The notes: a model not told the origin generated them from the sequence alone. 64,000 bases of DNA from Bryum argenteum (GCA_037043015.1 CM073331.1:3183501-3247500); one strand, 5' to 3'; counted from the first letter of the stretch, positions 44,918 through 57,415 are shown. Translations and numbers: made by a program.

Positions 44918-46486
44918 TTAGATTTTTTTTAGATGGTCCCAGCTCCGACATTTCTCCTTTGTCTTATTTGCAATACGTAGATCTTCGATCCTTGCATTTA
45001 AGAACCTCTCCTCTTCTGCGAGCACAAGTAGCTTTTTGACCAACTCCTCAGTTGTTTCATTGCGCTGTGAACTTTGACCCTCTTCTGCAATATCCACGGT
45101 TCCATCTATTCTATTGAGGACTAACTTTTCCTTGTTCCCCTTCAATCTTATTGATGCTAGGTTCACCCTTTTGATCTCAACTCTCAAGGCATCGGACGCC
45201 GAAATGAGTTCCTTTAGCTCCTTCTCAAAATGACCTTGGTCCTTGGCTCCTTCAACCATAAAATCCTTCTCGCGACCCCAATCATTGACCACAAACCATT
45301 CGTCGACGCGCTTGTATCTCCTATGCACATCCTCGAAATGTTTCATCTGCTTTATGAGCTCTTCCTCATAATCGACCTGATCCGATGCAACCAGAGCTGG
45401 GAGAACATTCGTCGCCTCCTCTTGGATCTTCATTTTTGCATCCTTGATTACCTCTATGTCATGTTGGAGTTCAACACACTTTGCCTGTTCGTATGACAAA
45501 GCATGAAACAAATATTCATAATCCTCATAAGCCTTGTTCAACAACTTCATCCACGAATCATCGTTTTCATTCGGGCGATTCGCTTTGAAGACTACTTGAA
45601 CTTCCTTCTCCAGCTCTACTTCTTCATTTCCTTCTCTTTCTGGCTGTTCAATCGTTTCCATTGGATATTCTAGAGTCCCATCCTCTACGCTAACATTTGT
45701 TTGAGGGGAGGCGCTCATAGCGGGCCGAACTATAACTTCGGGTGTTCCCAAAGTACAAGCACCAAACATTGCTTCAACCTCCATGTATTCAATGACATCC
45801 GCTTCTCCTTCTGTTCGTAGGTCCTCGATGTGCTTCATAGGTGCATCAATCACATCCAAATCTTGCACGCTTGTTTCACCCACATGAAAATGTTCAACGC
45901 CACCAATAGAACCTTCTACAAGAGGAGTATGATGCTTCCTCTCCTTAACCTCTTCTTCATCAGAATTAGGATTTACCCAAACATACACATGATCAGCATC
46001 CCCATCTTTCCGATGCCTTGCTGCCGTAAGTCCTTCTCGTGGGTTTTCTGTCAATGGGGCTCTTGGAATATCTTGCTTGGTTGGAAGGAAGAATTGAGGC
46101 GATTTTTTCATTGAGCTCCAATCCACCACTTTCTCCAATATTACCTCTGCATACACCATTTGAGCAATATGATACGAAACCTCGTTCTTGGTGACATTCT
46201 TGCCTTTATAAAGGAACCTCCACACTTCAATACATCGTTGCACGAATTCGTCATGCTTACAATAGTGCAGATTTGCAGCATTTAATTTCAAGTGCGTCTC
46301 ATGTCGAAAGTGTGGAAACAACTTGCTGATGTGGCACCAGGCGATGTAATTCTTCACTGTTGTCTGACTCCACACACCCTCTTCGGTCTCCCACCCCGGA
46401 AAAGCGCGTTGAGTGGCATCTTGGAGAATACGGTGATTCCTCTTCGTGTTTTTCCTCTCTTCTTGCGTCGCTCCCCAAGTACTATT
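44918..46486 (-). CDS. unknown conserved protein, paralogue 2 (long, coiled coil)
   Basis: Open from 46,486 to a stop at 44,918 on the minus strand. The conserved core (YIAWCHISKLFPHFRHE, AANLHYC, HDEFVQRCIEVW, NEVSYHIAQMVYAEVIL) matches paralogue 1, as do the preceding ILQDATQRAFPGW and ATQEERK. No ATG lies upstream of the core in this frame. Either a small upstream exon supplies the start (an AG lies just before TACTTGGGGAGCG), or the start is lost. A GTG at 46,375 falls inside the conserved region and is unlikely to be used. Beyond the IPRAP...NPREGLT motif come an acidic stretch and long heptad-rich segments (for example KQMKHFEDVHRRYKRVDEW and RVEIKRVNLASIRLKGNKE), about 300 residues absent from paralogue 1. 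The family is unknown to me. It sits between arrays A4 and A5. Confidence 0.65.
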   Translation of the reverse strand, partial: NSTWGATQEERKNTKRNHRILQDATQRAFPGWETEEGVWSQTTVKNYIAWCHISKLFPHFRHETHLKLNAANLHYCKHDEFVQRCIEVWRFLYKGKNVTKNEVSYHIAQMVYAEVILEKVVDWSSMKKSPQFFLPTKQDIPRAPLTENPREGLTAARHRKDGDADHVYVWVNPNSDEEEVKERKHHTPLVEGSIGGVEHFHVGETSVQDLDVIDAPMKHIEDLRTEGEADVIEYMEVEAMFGACTLGTPEVIVRPAMSASPQTNVSVEDGTLEYPMETIEQPEREGNEEVELEKEVQVVFKANRPNENDDSWMKLLNKAYEDYEYLFHALSYEQAKCVELQHDIEVIKDAKMKIQEEATNVLPALVASDQVDYEEELIKQMKHFEDVHRRYKRVDEWFVVNDWGREKDFMVEGAKDQGHFEKELKELISASDALRVEIKRVNLASIRLKGNKEKLVLNRIDGTVDIAEEGQSSQRNETTEELVKKLLVLAEEERFLNARIEDLRIANKTKEKCRSWDHLKKI

Positions 46487-46704
46487 TTACGTTCGCAATT
46501 GTAGTCATTGTTACCTCCGATCACGGAAATGCCGCTATGATGTGATGTTAGATACAAAACACCAAAAATAGTGCGAGTCACGTTGGCCTCCAATTGAGCA
46601 AGCAAGTGGCAACTTTGAGTCGACACCGGACAATGCGCAACACCACGGCACGTGGATCGAAAAAGTGACGACTACGGCCAATTACGATTGTATTTAACCT
46701 CCTG
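46487..46704 (-). promoter_or_regulatory. upstream region of paralogue 2
   Basis: Related to 41,480-41,570 (the GTCGACACC-GACAATGCGC block followed by CACGTGGA). On the minus strand GGAGGTTAAATACAATCG (46,703-46,686) is a weak TATA-like element beside array A5. Confidence 0.5.
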
Positions 46705-46900
46705 TGGCGGGGCGACCGGCGGTGTCGGCGACATCGTTAGGGCGACCGCCCGGTCCAGTGTTTCTTGCAAGACTCGCTCGGGCGACCGGCCGGTCCAGTG
46801 CAGCACTTCTCCGGGCGACCGCCGGTGCGGCTTCGTAAGAGTTTCGATCCCGGCCTCGGCGGAGAGCGCCGAGGCGACCGACACTCTGCAGGGGCGACTT
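46705..46900. repeat. GCGACCG/CGGTCGC array A5
   Basis: GGGCGACCGGCGGTGTCGG, GGGCGACCGCCCGGTCCAGT, GGGCGACCGGCCGGTCCAGT and relatives. It lies just upstream of paralogue 2, at the same relative place as A2 for hAT and A3 for paralogue 1. Confidence 0.9.
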
Positions 46901-48198
46901 CGCGAGAGCTCCCGCTTTTTTTCTTGGATCCTCTTTATGCAATATTCAAATTTTGAATTAACCGATTCAAGCATCTCCCCATTCCCCCTTCAATCCCCCC
47001 TCATCCCCCCTCATTCCCTCTCATTCCCACTCACTTCTTCCTATATCTCATTCCCAATTGAAAATGATTCTCATGGTCATGGGCATTTTGCCAAGAGCGG
47101 TGACCATGATACATGAAAAATGATTTTATGCTCATTGGATACTCTTGTGGTGTAATATGGATTTAGATCGATACAAGTTTAATCACAATTTACAAAATTA
47201 TAATTTTCAAAATTCTCAAAATTCTCAACATAAAATACTCATCAAATATTGGTTCCAAAAGTACGCTCAGGAATGGGTTGATAAGAATGTCCGCAAATCA
47301 TTAGTCTTCTTGACTTCAAATATTTACCTTCATATATTGGTCACTCATTTTTTCTCCAAACATATAATATGTCATGATATATCACCTTTTAATTTGGTAA
47401 GCAACTATTTCTCTCAGTGCTTTTTAGGGTATATGCACTAATTCCATTCACTTAATTGTATTTCAAGGCCTTATTATTTGACTTGCCAAAATTTTCAAAT
47501 TCCTCCCCCCACTCATTTTAACCAATTTCATAATGTTATGAGCCCATAAACTCATTGCAAGGATAATCTATCAGTCGGATATTATATACGGAGATCTTAT
47601 AATTTATTAAAGGCTCCACTGAAATAAAAAGAAACTAGAAATTGTTCTTGAATGTGATGTTAAAATATGAGGTGCAGTTTTGGTACAGAAATGGTATCTT
47701 ATCTAGATGCTAGGAATTGACTACCTTGGATTACATTCTTAGATTGTAGGTATTGAATCGTTAGATTCATTAAAGTGTTTTCATGCATTGAAGAGGCTGA
47801 TGCTCTATAAATGAATTCACATTTTATCAATTATTATAAATGATTAGGCACGATATGACTTCTTAAAATATACACCATACAAAATAATATATACCATTCA
47901 TGCCTACAAAGAGGACGAGGAACTCTCACCCCATCCTTCCTCCCATTCATTATTATCCATTTACACATCTCTTGTCCATTTCTTAGGAATTGAATGATCA
48001 TAAAATGGGAATTATGGGACCCACGATCCAAAATTCCTACCCTATGCATACCTTCCTAATTTTTAAATTAATACATTATAAACTAAAGGGCTCTTTTATT
48101 CCTCCCCCATCCAATATTCATCCTCATCTCATGATTCTCATCCTCGTAGGAGCTGCTATGAAACTTGATGCCCTCGCATTCAACATAAAGAGGTGAAA
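46901..48198. other. intergenic DNA, no gene seen
   Basis: A C-rich tract of TCATTCCC / CAATCCCCCC motifs (46,978-47,030), then AT-rich DNA with chance ORFs only. Confidence 0.5.
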
Positions 48199-48510
48199 TA
48201 GGGCGACCGCCGATTCAGCTCATGGGCGAACGTCGGTCGCTAGGGTGATCGGCGGTCCTGCTTTGGGCGAACGTCGGTCGCTAGGGCGATCGGCGGTCCA
48301 GCTCATGGGCGAACGTCGGTCGCTGGGGCGATCGGCGGTCCAGCCAATGAGTGAACGTCGGTCACAAGGCGACCGCCGGTATACCTTATGGGCGAACGTC
48401 GGTCGCTCATGGACGAACGTCGGTCGCTGGGGCGATCGACGGTACAGATAGGGCGATAGCTGGACCGGCGGGCGACCGGCGGTGCACATTTTGTAGACCG
48501 CCGGTCGCCT
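48199..48510. repeat. GCGACCG/CGGTCGC array A6
   Basis: Many copies of GGGCGAACGTCGGTCGCT alternating with GGGCGATCGGCGGTCCAG, ending in GACCGGCGGTGCACATTTTG and GACCGCCGGTCGCCTT. No ORF of the P1/P2 type lies beside it. Confidence 0.92.
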
Positions 48511-49440
48511 TATCATTGTGCTTAAGAACGCGACGGGCAGTCCATTTTCACACTTTGCGAGTTCCTCCTTTTCGCGCATTGACTAGTATCGACTTCAGAG
48601 TTGCTGCTTGCTTGCTCGTAGAGGGACTTTGCGTTTCTACGAATTTTTCTTATGGAGGCACTACCCGTTGTAGCGGGCACATCCATGGTGCGCCATGACC
48701 GAGGTCGGATTGCGAAGAAGCGCAGAGCTATTGTCGGATGCCATGTATTCACTTTATCTTCCCTTACATGTTTATTGGTGTAAAACCCGTGTTCAGGTGA
48801 CTCGTGTATCGTTCCAGGGATTCTGTGAAGTGACCAAGACAAGTAGTGCTAAAACAACCAAACCCACAAACGTTTCTAGTCCCAACTTATGTTTTAGCCT
48901 TGCAGGGCAAGGGTATCCCTTTGCAAGAGGGGATCCACAAAGACTCTTTCCCTTATGTTTATCGTAGCGGAAACTTCCACACTTAGACTCTACACACACA
49001 CACACATACTAAGGCACACATTACGTCCTCACAACTAATCCATCCTATCCGTCCGAACTAGCAGGTCACGCAGGCCGTCCTGGTTACCCTATCACCCTTA
49101 CTACAATGAGAGACTCCAAGAGCTCCGAATCCGGCTAGAAGACGTCTACACGTATTCAGGTCACGTACTGCGCTTCATCCGTCCTCTGAGACTACAGAGG
49201 AACCCAAGTCTGCGGCAGCTGGAGGTCGGATTGGAATCCTGCCTCACACACTCTACTCCCAGACCCTCCCAGACCGTAAGTGTTTACCACAGCAGTTTCC
49301 CTCTCCCAGACACCTAGACCAGTTCAAGACACAAGGCACTCAAGAATACGCCCAACCCAACTTCAACTCCACAGAAACGATCTAACAAAGAATCCGGATT
49401 CCTAACTCTCAACTCACAACACACAAAGTAGATCCGGCTT
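48511..49440. other. spacer to the left of the Athila-like element
   Basis: No gene recognised; small ORFs only. A CA repeat occurs near 48,993-49,007. Confidence 0.45.
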
Positions 49441-51620
49441 TGTGAGGTTAAATCCCGGTGTTCCGGTTTCTAACTCACAAGTGGGCCGTGGGGTGGGGTG
49501 CAAGCAATACGACCTTCCAAGCAATGGACACTAAACTTCATTCATGCATACAATTTCTAATTTGAAGTCAACAAAGAAGCACGACCATTCAATCAAGTCT
49601 CAATTTAATTCCAACAAGTAACTCCCGTAGTGAAGTGAGTTCTCCAAAGCATACCTAGGAGGTTCAAATAGCCCTCATTTGATCACCAAGGGCCTAGGGC
49701 TCAATTGTGGGCACAAAACAAACAAAATGAACACGCAAGGCCTCCAAAACGCATATGGACCAAGAGGTACAGCACACAAATTAGGGTTGGAAGAGGTTGC
49801 AAATCACACCTAAACACCTACCTTAATCCTAAGCACCCCACTCACATATGAATGCTAACAATCCACTAGGCATACAATTCAACACTCCTAACACAATTTA
49901 GGTTTAATTGGGGAATGTTGGGCAGCGCTTCCGCACTCGACCCTAATCCCCTAAATTTTAACTTAAGGTTTCTTGGTTGGTTCTTAATTTAAAACGGCAG
50001 GCGTTTCGCGCTAATGACAAATTCCCGATTTTTTCACTTAAATTTATAAATTTCAGCCTAAATTTTGGGCAGCGCTTCCGCGCCACCCTTAAACACAGTA
50101 CCCCCTAATTACACGTCTAACATTCCAGCAAGCTTATTCATTCAAATAGACAACCATCACACACATAAGATAACATAAATCACAAACAACAATCAAACAA
50201 TCAATTTTTTGGCAATTACTTTCGCCATTTTCAACATAGAGGTCCACAAATTTCTACTAAGTACTCTAACAACCAACCATAAATCAATACAAACAAGGAA
50301 GGAGGAAGGGGGCTCCCTCAATCTGCTGCCACCAGTAAGGTCCCTTCGGTAGAACGACGATTTCTCCCTCGTCCTTGCTCCAATGGGGGCGAGCTTGGTC
50401 CCATTAGAAAGAAAACTCGACAATGCTCCTAGATCTCTAAGGCACGCCCCCCAATTCCTTGCCAATCGTGAGATCTCGTCCTTCAAAGTCGACCCTTCAA
50501 CTCTGCCGTCACCAGTAAGGGTACTTTGGTAGAATTGCGATTTCTCCCTTGTCCTTGCTCCAATGAGGGCAAGCTTGGTCTTGTTGGAAAGAAAACTTGA
50601 CAACGCTCCTAGATCTCTAAGGCACGCCTCCCAATTCTTCGTCAATCGTGAGATCTCGTCCTTCAAAGCCGACCCTTCAACTCTGCCGTCACCAGTAAGG
50701 GTACTTTGGTAGAATTGCGATTTCTCCTCGTCCTTGCTCCAATGAGGGCAAGCTTGGTCTTGTTGGAAAGAAAACTTGACAACGCTCCTAGATCTTTAAG
50801 GCACGCCTCCCAATTCTTCGTCAATCGTGAGATCTCGTCCTTCAAAGCCGACCCTTCAACTCTGCCGTCACCAGTAAGGGTACTTTGGTAGAATTGCGAT
50901 TTCTCCCTCGTCCTTGCTCCAATGAGGGCAAGCTTGGTCTTGTTGGAAAGAAAACTTGACAACGCTCCTAGATCTCTAAGGCACGCCTCCCAATTCTTCG
51001 TCAATCGTGAGATCTCGTCCTTCAAAGCCGACCCTTCAACTCTGCCGTCACCAGTAAGGGTACTTTGGTAGAATTACGATTTCTCCCTCGTCCTTGCTCC
51101 AATGAGGGCAAGCTTGGTCTTGTTGGAAAGAAAACTTGACAACGCTCCTAGATCTTTAAGGCACGCCTCCCAATTCTTCGTCAATCGTGAGATCTCGTCC
51201 TTCAAAGTCGGCAGCCACTCTCAAATTGAAAACTTGTCAGGGACACGGAAACAGATGATAAGAATATGTAGAAACTAACAAGAACTGACAGGAGCTTGAA
51301 TTAACAAGAAGAGTACACGAACAACAACAAGAGAGATGAGCTAGAGCTTCAAGAGATGCGTTGTCGAGACTGAGGTTGCCCTCAGCCTCGACTCCTATAT
51401 ATACTAGCTAAGAAGAAGGTTCTCCAGAACCTTCCTCAACCTAGGACCTTCTAGGACCTTCCAAGAACTTCCAAGACCTTCCAGAAGCTTCCAGGGCCTT
51501 CCGGAAACTTCAAGGACCTTCCAAAAACTTCCAGAGACTTCCAGGAACTTCCAGAAGTTTCCGGAAGCTTCTAGAACCTTCTAGAACCTTCCTAAGTTGT
51601 CTACCTAGTACGTGGCCGTG
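49441..51620 (-). repeat. 3' LTR of Athila-like element
   Basis: About 2.18 kb, near-identical to 59,674-62,209 but about 356 bp shorter, nearly two 180-bp repeat units. A TATA-like CTATATATACTAGC region (51,391-51,404 on plus coordinates) and many GAACCTTC/GGAACTTCC repeats lie in its promoter-proximal part. Confidence 0.9.
50325..51215 (-). repeat. 180-bp tandem array in 3' LTR (five units)
   Basis: Boundaries marked by TTCAACTCTGCCGTCACC occur at 50,496, 50,676, 50,855 and 51,035; the outermost units are slightly diverged. Read on the minus strand, each unit gives a 60-residue peptide containing KDEISRLTKNWEACLRDLG and FLSNKTKLALIGARTREK. Confidence 0.95.
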
Positions 51621-54600
51621 AAGCTTGTCAAAAGCCAACTTGCGGCGCCGAGCCATTGTCTCAATATTTTGAGCGCTAAGGCGCCGGGTCTCGCTCAACC
51701 CTTCAAGCATGAGGACTCGGTCGTGGATAGAGTCCGAAATGGGGAGTCTAGCCTCGATTGCTATGCGCAAGGATGGGATTTCGATTTCGATGGGTAAAAT
51801 CGCCTCTATCCCATAGACTAGGGCAAACGGGGTTTGCTTTGTGGTGACCTTGAACGTGGTCCTATATGCCCACAAAGCGGCATTGAGTTTGGTATCCCAA
51901 TCCCGTTTGTTGTCATGGATAGTCTTCCTCAAAATCCTCACGATGGTTTGATTACATCGTTCGGTTAGGCCGTTGGTTTGAGGATGGTAAGGGGGGTTTT
52001 ACGGTGATCAATCCCGTAAGTCGTGGTAAGTTCCTCAATGAGGTCATTGAGAAAATGGGTGCCCCGGTCGCTAACCAAAACCCGTGGCACCCCGAAACGA
52101 AAAAAAATATTCTCAAACAAAAAGAGTGCCGTGGTTTTCTTATTTGCCACTTTGACCGCCTTGGCCTCTACCCATTTGGTCAAATAATCGACCGCGAGAA
52201 TGATGTACGCCAATTGGCGTGATGACGTGGGGTGCACCGGGCCCACGTAGTCTATTCCCCACTTCTCAAAAGGAAGCAAGGGTAGCGAGGGTATTAAAGG
52301 GAACGCCATGTGGAGGTCATTCCAAGCAAACCGTTGGCATGCGTCACACTTGGTGGCGTGCCGGTGGGCGTCGGCGAACATGGTGGGCCAAAAGCACCCG
52401 GCTCTAAGGATTTTTTGGGCGGTGAGACGGCCCGAAAAATGCCCGCCGCAAATATCATCGTGGCATGCCACAATTATGCGTGATGCCTCGGGCTCACTAA
52501 CACACCGGCGTAGGACCCCGTCAATGCCCCGCCGGTACAACCGGTTTGCTATAATAGCATAGTGGCGGCTATTGACACGGATTTTGCGCCGCTCATTGGC
52601 ATCTAGGTGATCGGGAAGTTTTTGCGTACTCAAAAACTCCGCAATATAGGTGTCCCACGTGGGGGTCACCGTGATGGAGAAAAGGTTGGCATCGGGAAGT
52701 TCATCCTCGATGTCCACCATGCCCATTGCTTCGGACAACCGTGAGAGGTGGTCCGCTTGAAGATGCAAGCGGCCGGGTTTGTACTCCACGGTATAATCTA
52801 ACTCCTCTAGGAGCAAAACCCATCGTGCCACCCGACCGCTAAGGTCGGGTTTGTTAACCATGTAGCGTAATGCTAAATGGTCAACAAAAAACACCACGGG
52901 ATTCATGAGTAAATAATGCCTAAATTTCTTGGCACTAAACACCATGGCCAAACATTCCCTTTCCGTGGTGGAATAATTTCTTTTCGGCGGTTAATTGGCG
53001 GCTAGCAAATGCCACGGGGCGGTCCTTGCCGTTAGGTCCATGTGGTTGACACAATGTAGAACCCACGGCTACCGCCGATGCATCACAATACACATGAAAG
53101 GGGATGTCCCAATTGGGGGGTACAAGGCATGGATAGGAGGTCAACTTGGTCTTGAGGGCATCAAAACCCTCTTGACACTCACGGGTCCACTCAAATTTGA
53201 CCTCCTTCCTTGTGAGGTTGGTCAAGGGTATTGCGGCCGTGGCATAATCGGCCATGATGTCCCGATACCACCCAAAATGGCCAAGAGCACGTTGTACGCT
53301 TTTGACCGAAGTTGGAGGTTCAAGGTTGAGAATCACTTCAACCTTTTCGGGGTCCGGTTCCTTGCCGGCCTTGGAAACCACGTAGCCCAACAATACCCCT
53401 TTTTGTACCCCTAGGTACACCTTGGCGGGGTTTAAGGAGAGGCGGTTTCGACGGCACCGCACAAAACACTCACGCAACATTGCGTAATGTTCTAATGCAC
53501 TTGTTTGGGTGCTAAAATCGTCAATGAAAACCGACATAGACTTATGGAGGAGATCAAAAAAGATGGAAGTCATGACTCGTTGGAACGCCGAGGGTGCGTT
53601 GCAAAACCCGAAGGGCATGACCACATAGATGAACGTCCCCCAAGGGGTTGTGAAAGCGGTTTTGTGATAATCATCGGGATGGATGGATACTTGGTTATAT
53701 CCCGAGTATCCATCTAGGAAGGTGTAGAGCTCATGGCCCGCCACCTCATCCAAGATTTGATTCACAAATGGAAGGGGGAAGTGATCCTTTTGGGTGGCTT
53801 TGTTTAAACGACGATAGTCGATGCACACTCTTAACTTCCCATTTTTCTTCTTCACAAGCACCATAGGGGACACCCAATCCGTGATTTCCACCGGTTTAAT
53901 GAAACCCGCCTCTAAGAGCTTTTCCAACTCGGCTTTGACCACGAGTTGGAGGCGGGGGTTCATTCGGCGTTCCTTTTGCCGGACCGGTATGGACCCCGGG
54001 AGTAGGGGGATCGTGTGTTGGGCAATCTCCGGTGGAATGCCCTTGAGGTCTTTATAGGACCAAGCAAATATATCCCGGAATTCGAGAACAAGACCTTTCA
54101 ACCTCTCAATTTCTTCCGGGGATAATTGAGCCCCCATTTTGATGGGGCGGGGCTCTTCGCCCTTTAGAGACACGTCCACATCTACGCAATCGTTGATTGG
54201 GACCGTGACCGGGTTGGTGGGACCGTGATACCAATCACTTGGCACCGCGGGGTAAATAGGTAAATCGGAACCCACCTCCAAGTTAGTGGAGGTTTTGCGG
54301 AAATGAAGGGGAGGAGGGAGTATTTCTTCCTCTTCCATTAGCCCTTCAAAACCGAGGCTTTGGGTTCCGTCTATCTCGAGGTTGTAGACCACCTCATAGT
54401 CAACCTCATCAACCAAAGTTGTTACCCCGGGGTATGGGCCTACCGGTTCTTCCAAAACTCTCATGGTAGTGATGACATTCACCGATTGTAACCTAGGGGT
54501 TTCAAGGTCCTCGGGATGATCCCGAAGCCATGTGACGAATTCACCGTCATCCTCCCAATCATAAAGTCCCGGCCCAAGGTTTCTAATCGGGCCTAAATCG

Positions 54601-57415
54601 AGCAGGATTGATTAAGGGACCAACGCGGGGTGTATAAGGTCCACGTGTTCACCATCGGTGGATGGCATGGTCTTAGGCACTTCTCCAAGTGTTCCTAAGG
54701 AGGTGGGTACCCGACACCCGATGGTCACCATTGATCGATTTTCCGGCGGACCAAATTGCAACGTTGATTGATTGATGGACCAACGCTCGTCGGCGTTGGC
54801 CCTTCTCAACCAATCTCTCCCTAAAAGGATGGGATAAGCGGCCTTACTAGCCTCAAGCTTCAATACATGGAAAGTCAATGGGTAGACTTCCCCTCTCGCT
54901 TCCATGTGGCAATTGGCGATTTCGCCAAGTGGAGTAATTGGACGTTGGTCCGCCACCTTGACAATGTAAGGGGAGGGGCCGGTAATATCTAAGCCTAGCT
55001 TAGCCATCGTGATGGAGGACATGACGTTGATGCCACTACCGTTGTCAACAACGGCGCCCGGGATGATTCTATCCAAAATAGAGACATCAATCTCGAAGGC
55101 ACCGTCATCTACCAACGGGCTAGTGTACATTTTAGCGGCCATCACCACCTTCCGAGGTCTCCGGGGCATTGTCGCCCCTTCTTTGAACTCCTTCCTCAAT
55201 GAGGGGGCTACCCGGATAAGTTGGGCTATGGATATATTAGCCCTAATGGTGCAAAGATCCGTCCAAAGGTCATAATCCGCCGCCGGGTTGAACACCCGGG
55301 TACCCGAGCGAGCCGGCCTTAGGGGATCCCGGTGTCCGGACTCCGCCGTGTCTACAAACCGATAGAGGTCCTCTACCTCATCATCAAGAGGTTCTAATTG
55401 GATACCCTCCATTTGAGGTTGGTCCAAAGGTGGGTCCGGGAAAACTCATGCAATTGGCTCTCAAAAACTCCTTCACGGCCGGGATATCCGGTTCCTCTTC
55501 CAGTCACTACCCTCTCGGGATATTGTATCAAGAGGTGGATTATTGGCCCCGTTGTTGCCGTGTCATGACCGCCACATGGTGTTCAACCGGTTCCCCACTA
55601 CCATAGCACCACGGTGTCCACCTCCTCATGTATGATTAAATGCATACTTTGATGTATAGGGGGGGGGCGCGTTTGGGATGACCCCGTGGTCGAAGGACCA
55701 CCGGAAGGTACAACGCTATTCCGGACATCTTGGGAGACCATTGGGTTGGCGTATACTGCCGGCGGTTGAGCACTAGGGGGGACCGGTTGCATCCCCATGT
55801 AATATTGGACCGGGGGATTACTTGGTCCCGCACCTTGGCTTTGGTCCGACGGTGGTGGAACATAACTAGTAGGAGCCATTGGATACCATGGAGTCGGGTA
55901 TGTTTGTAAAAGGTACCCTTGTGCCGGCTTATCATAGAAGAAGCCTTGGGTGGGGGTTGAGGAGCTTGAAGCCCCCGGAACGGTTTCCGGCTTTGCCTTT
56001 TTTTGGCGGAAACACCGCTCGGTGGGGTGGTTGTCTCCACAATTGTCACACACCACGCCGGTCTCCACCCAACACTTTCCCGGACCAATGGGGTGAAATC
56101 GCCCACAGGTAGGGCACGGTGTCCCCTTTGGTAATGGTGGATTACCCCCGGTTGGTTTGGGCGGTATAGGCCGGCTATGTGGTGGGACGTACGGGCTTGG
56201 ATTAGATGGACTTGGGCAAAATCGGGGAGTATGACCAAATTGCCGGCAATTTGTGCACCAAAGGTTAGACGGGTGTACCCCGGTCTCACTTACCGGTGGT
56301 GGTGCATTCATGCTTTTAGCATTAATGGCCATGGTCAATTGGTCCCCTAGAGACTTGATGGTGTTCATCATATCCACCTTAAGATCATCATTGGCCTTTT
56401 TAAACCGTTCCTCTAATTCCGCCAACCGGTCCACCTTAGGAGGTTCCGGTTGAGGTGCCATTGAAGTTGAGGAGCGGTGGCCTTGAATCGAGGGGTTGGG
56501 TTGAACATAACCGGAGGTATATGGTGCCATAGGCCTAGATGGCTCCCGGGGTTTGACCCTCCCTGCAGGAGGTTCGTAGTGAGTGGGGATAAATGAAGGA
56601 ACCGGGGCCACCGATCGGGCCCACATTCGGTTATTCTCCTTCTCTATGTTCTCAACTCGGCGGGCAGCGGCTTGGGCATCACCCACCGTTCGGGGCATGG
56701 AGTTCAACACATCCCGGATTGTGGATTGTTTGTTGAATCCTTGGATGAAGTAATACCGGATGGTGTCATCGGTCAAGTGGTTGCCCACGAACCTTGTTAC
56801 CACCGTATTAAACCGGCGTATATACTCCGTGATTCCCTCGGTGGACCCTTGCCTTATCTCCGTGAGAGCCACCAAGGCATTTTGTTGCCTGGTCTCGGGC
56901 CTAAATTGCCTTAAAAATGCCGTTTGTATGGTTGGCCAATCTACAAACGTTCCGGGGGCGTGTGAGCGGTACCACTCATATGCCGCCCCCTCTAAGGTAG
57001 TGGAAAACCAAACCAACCAATAGTCTTCTTCGGGAATGACATTAGTCACGAGGGTTTCAATATACCTCTCAATATGATTGGAGGGGTCCTCGTGAGCCAT
57101 CCCGGAGAACTTCGGAAGGTGCATGGGCATGCCCCGTGGCGCTAACCCCACGGGCATCACTATTGGAAGCCCTCGTGGGGCCATCATTGCATCCGCCGGG
57201 TCAGGAGCAACCGGGGGTATCGGGGCGCACGGGTTGAATGGTTGCGCCATGAGAATAGGACCAACTGGGACCACCAGAACCGAGGAGTTTTCTACCTCTG
57301 AAGTCCCACCTTCCAAATCCTTAGGTTGGACTCCTACTAATTGACTAAATCTACTTTGCGTACCCTTGTGTGATGGTAATTCACGGTACGACCTTCCCGA
57401 TCGGAGTGTTACCAT
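51621..57415 (-). CDS. gag-pol region of Athila-like element (fossil)
   Basis: Gag (57,415-55,598) has a capsid-like part (FVDWPTIQTAFLRQFRPETR) and cysteine knuckles (CTNCRQFGHTPRFC and CDNCGDNHPTERC). Pol follows in the order protease, RT, RNase H, integrase, the normal Ty3/Gypsy order. It encodes the virus-like particle and the reverse transcription and integration machinery of the element, acting in cytoplasm and nucleus. The copy is not intact, so it is treated as a fossil. Confidence 0.85.

Noticed and set aside
44918-46375. GTG at 46,375 as the start of paralogue 2
   Set aside because: Conserved residues shared with paralogue 1 extend upstream of it in the same frame.
35876-48510. CRISPR array
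   Set aside because: The repeats have no regular unique spacers, occur in both orientations within a unit, and lie in a plant-type genome with no cas-like genes.
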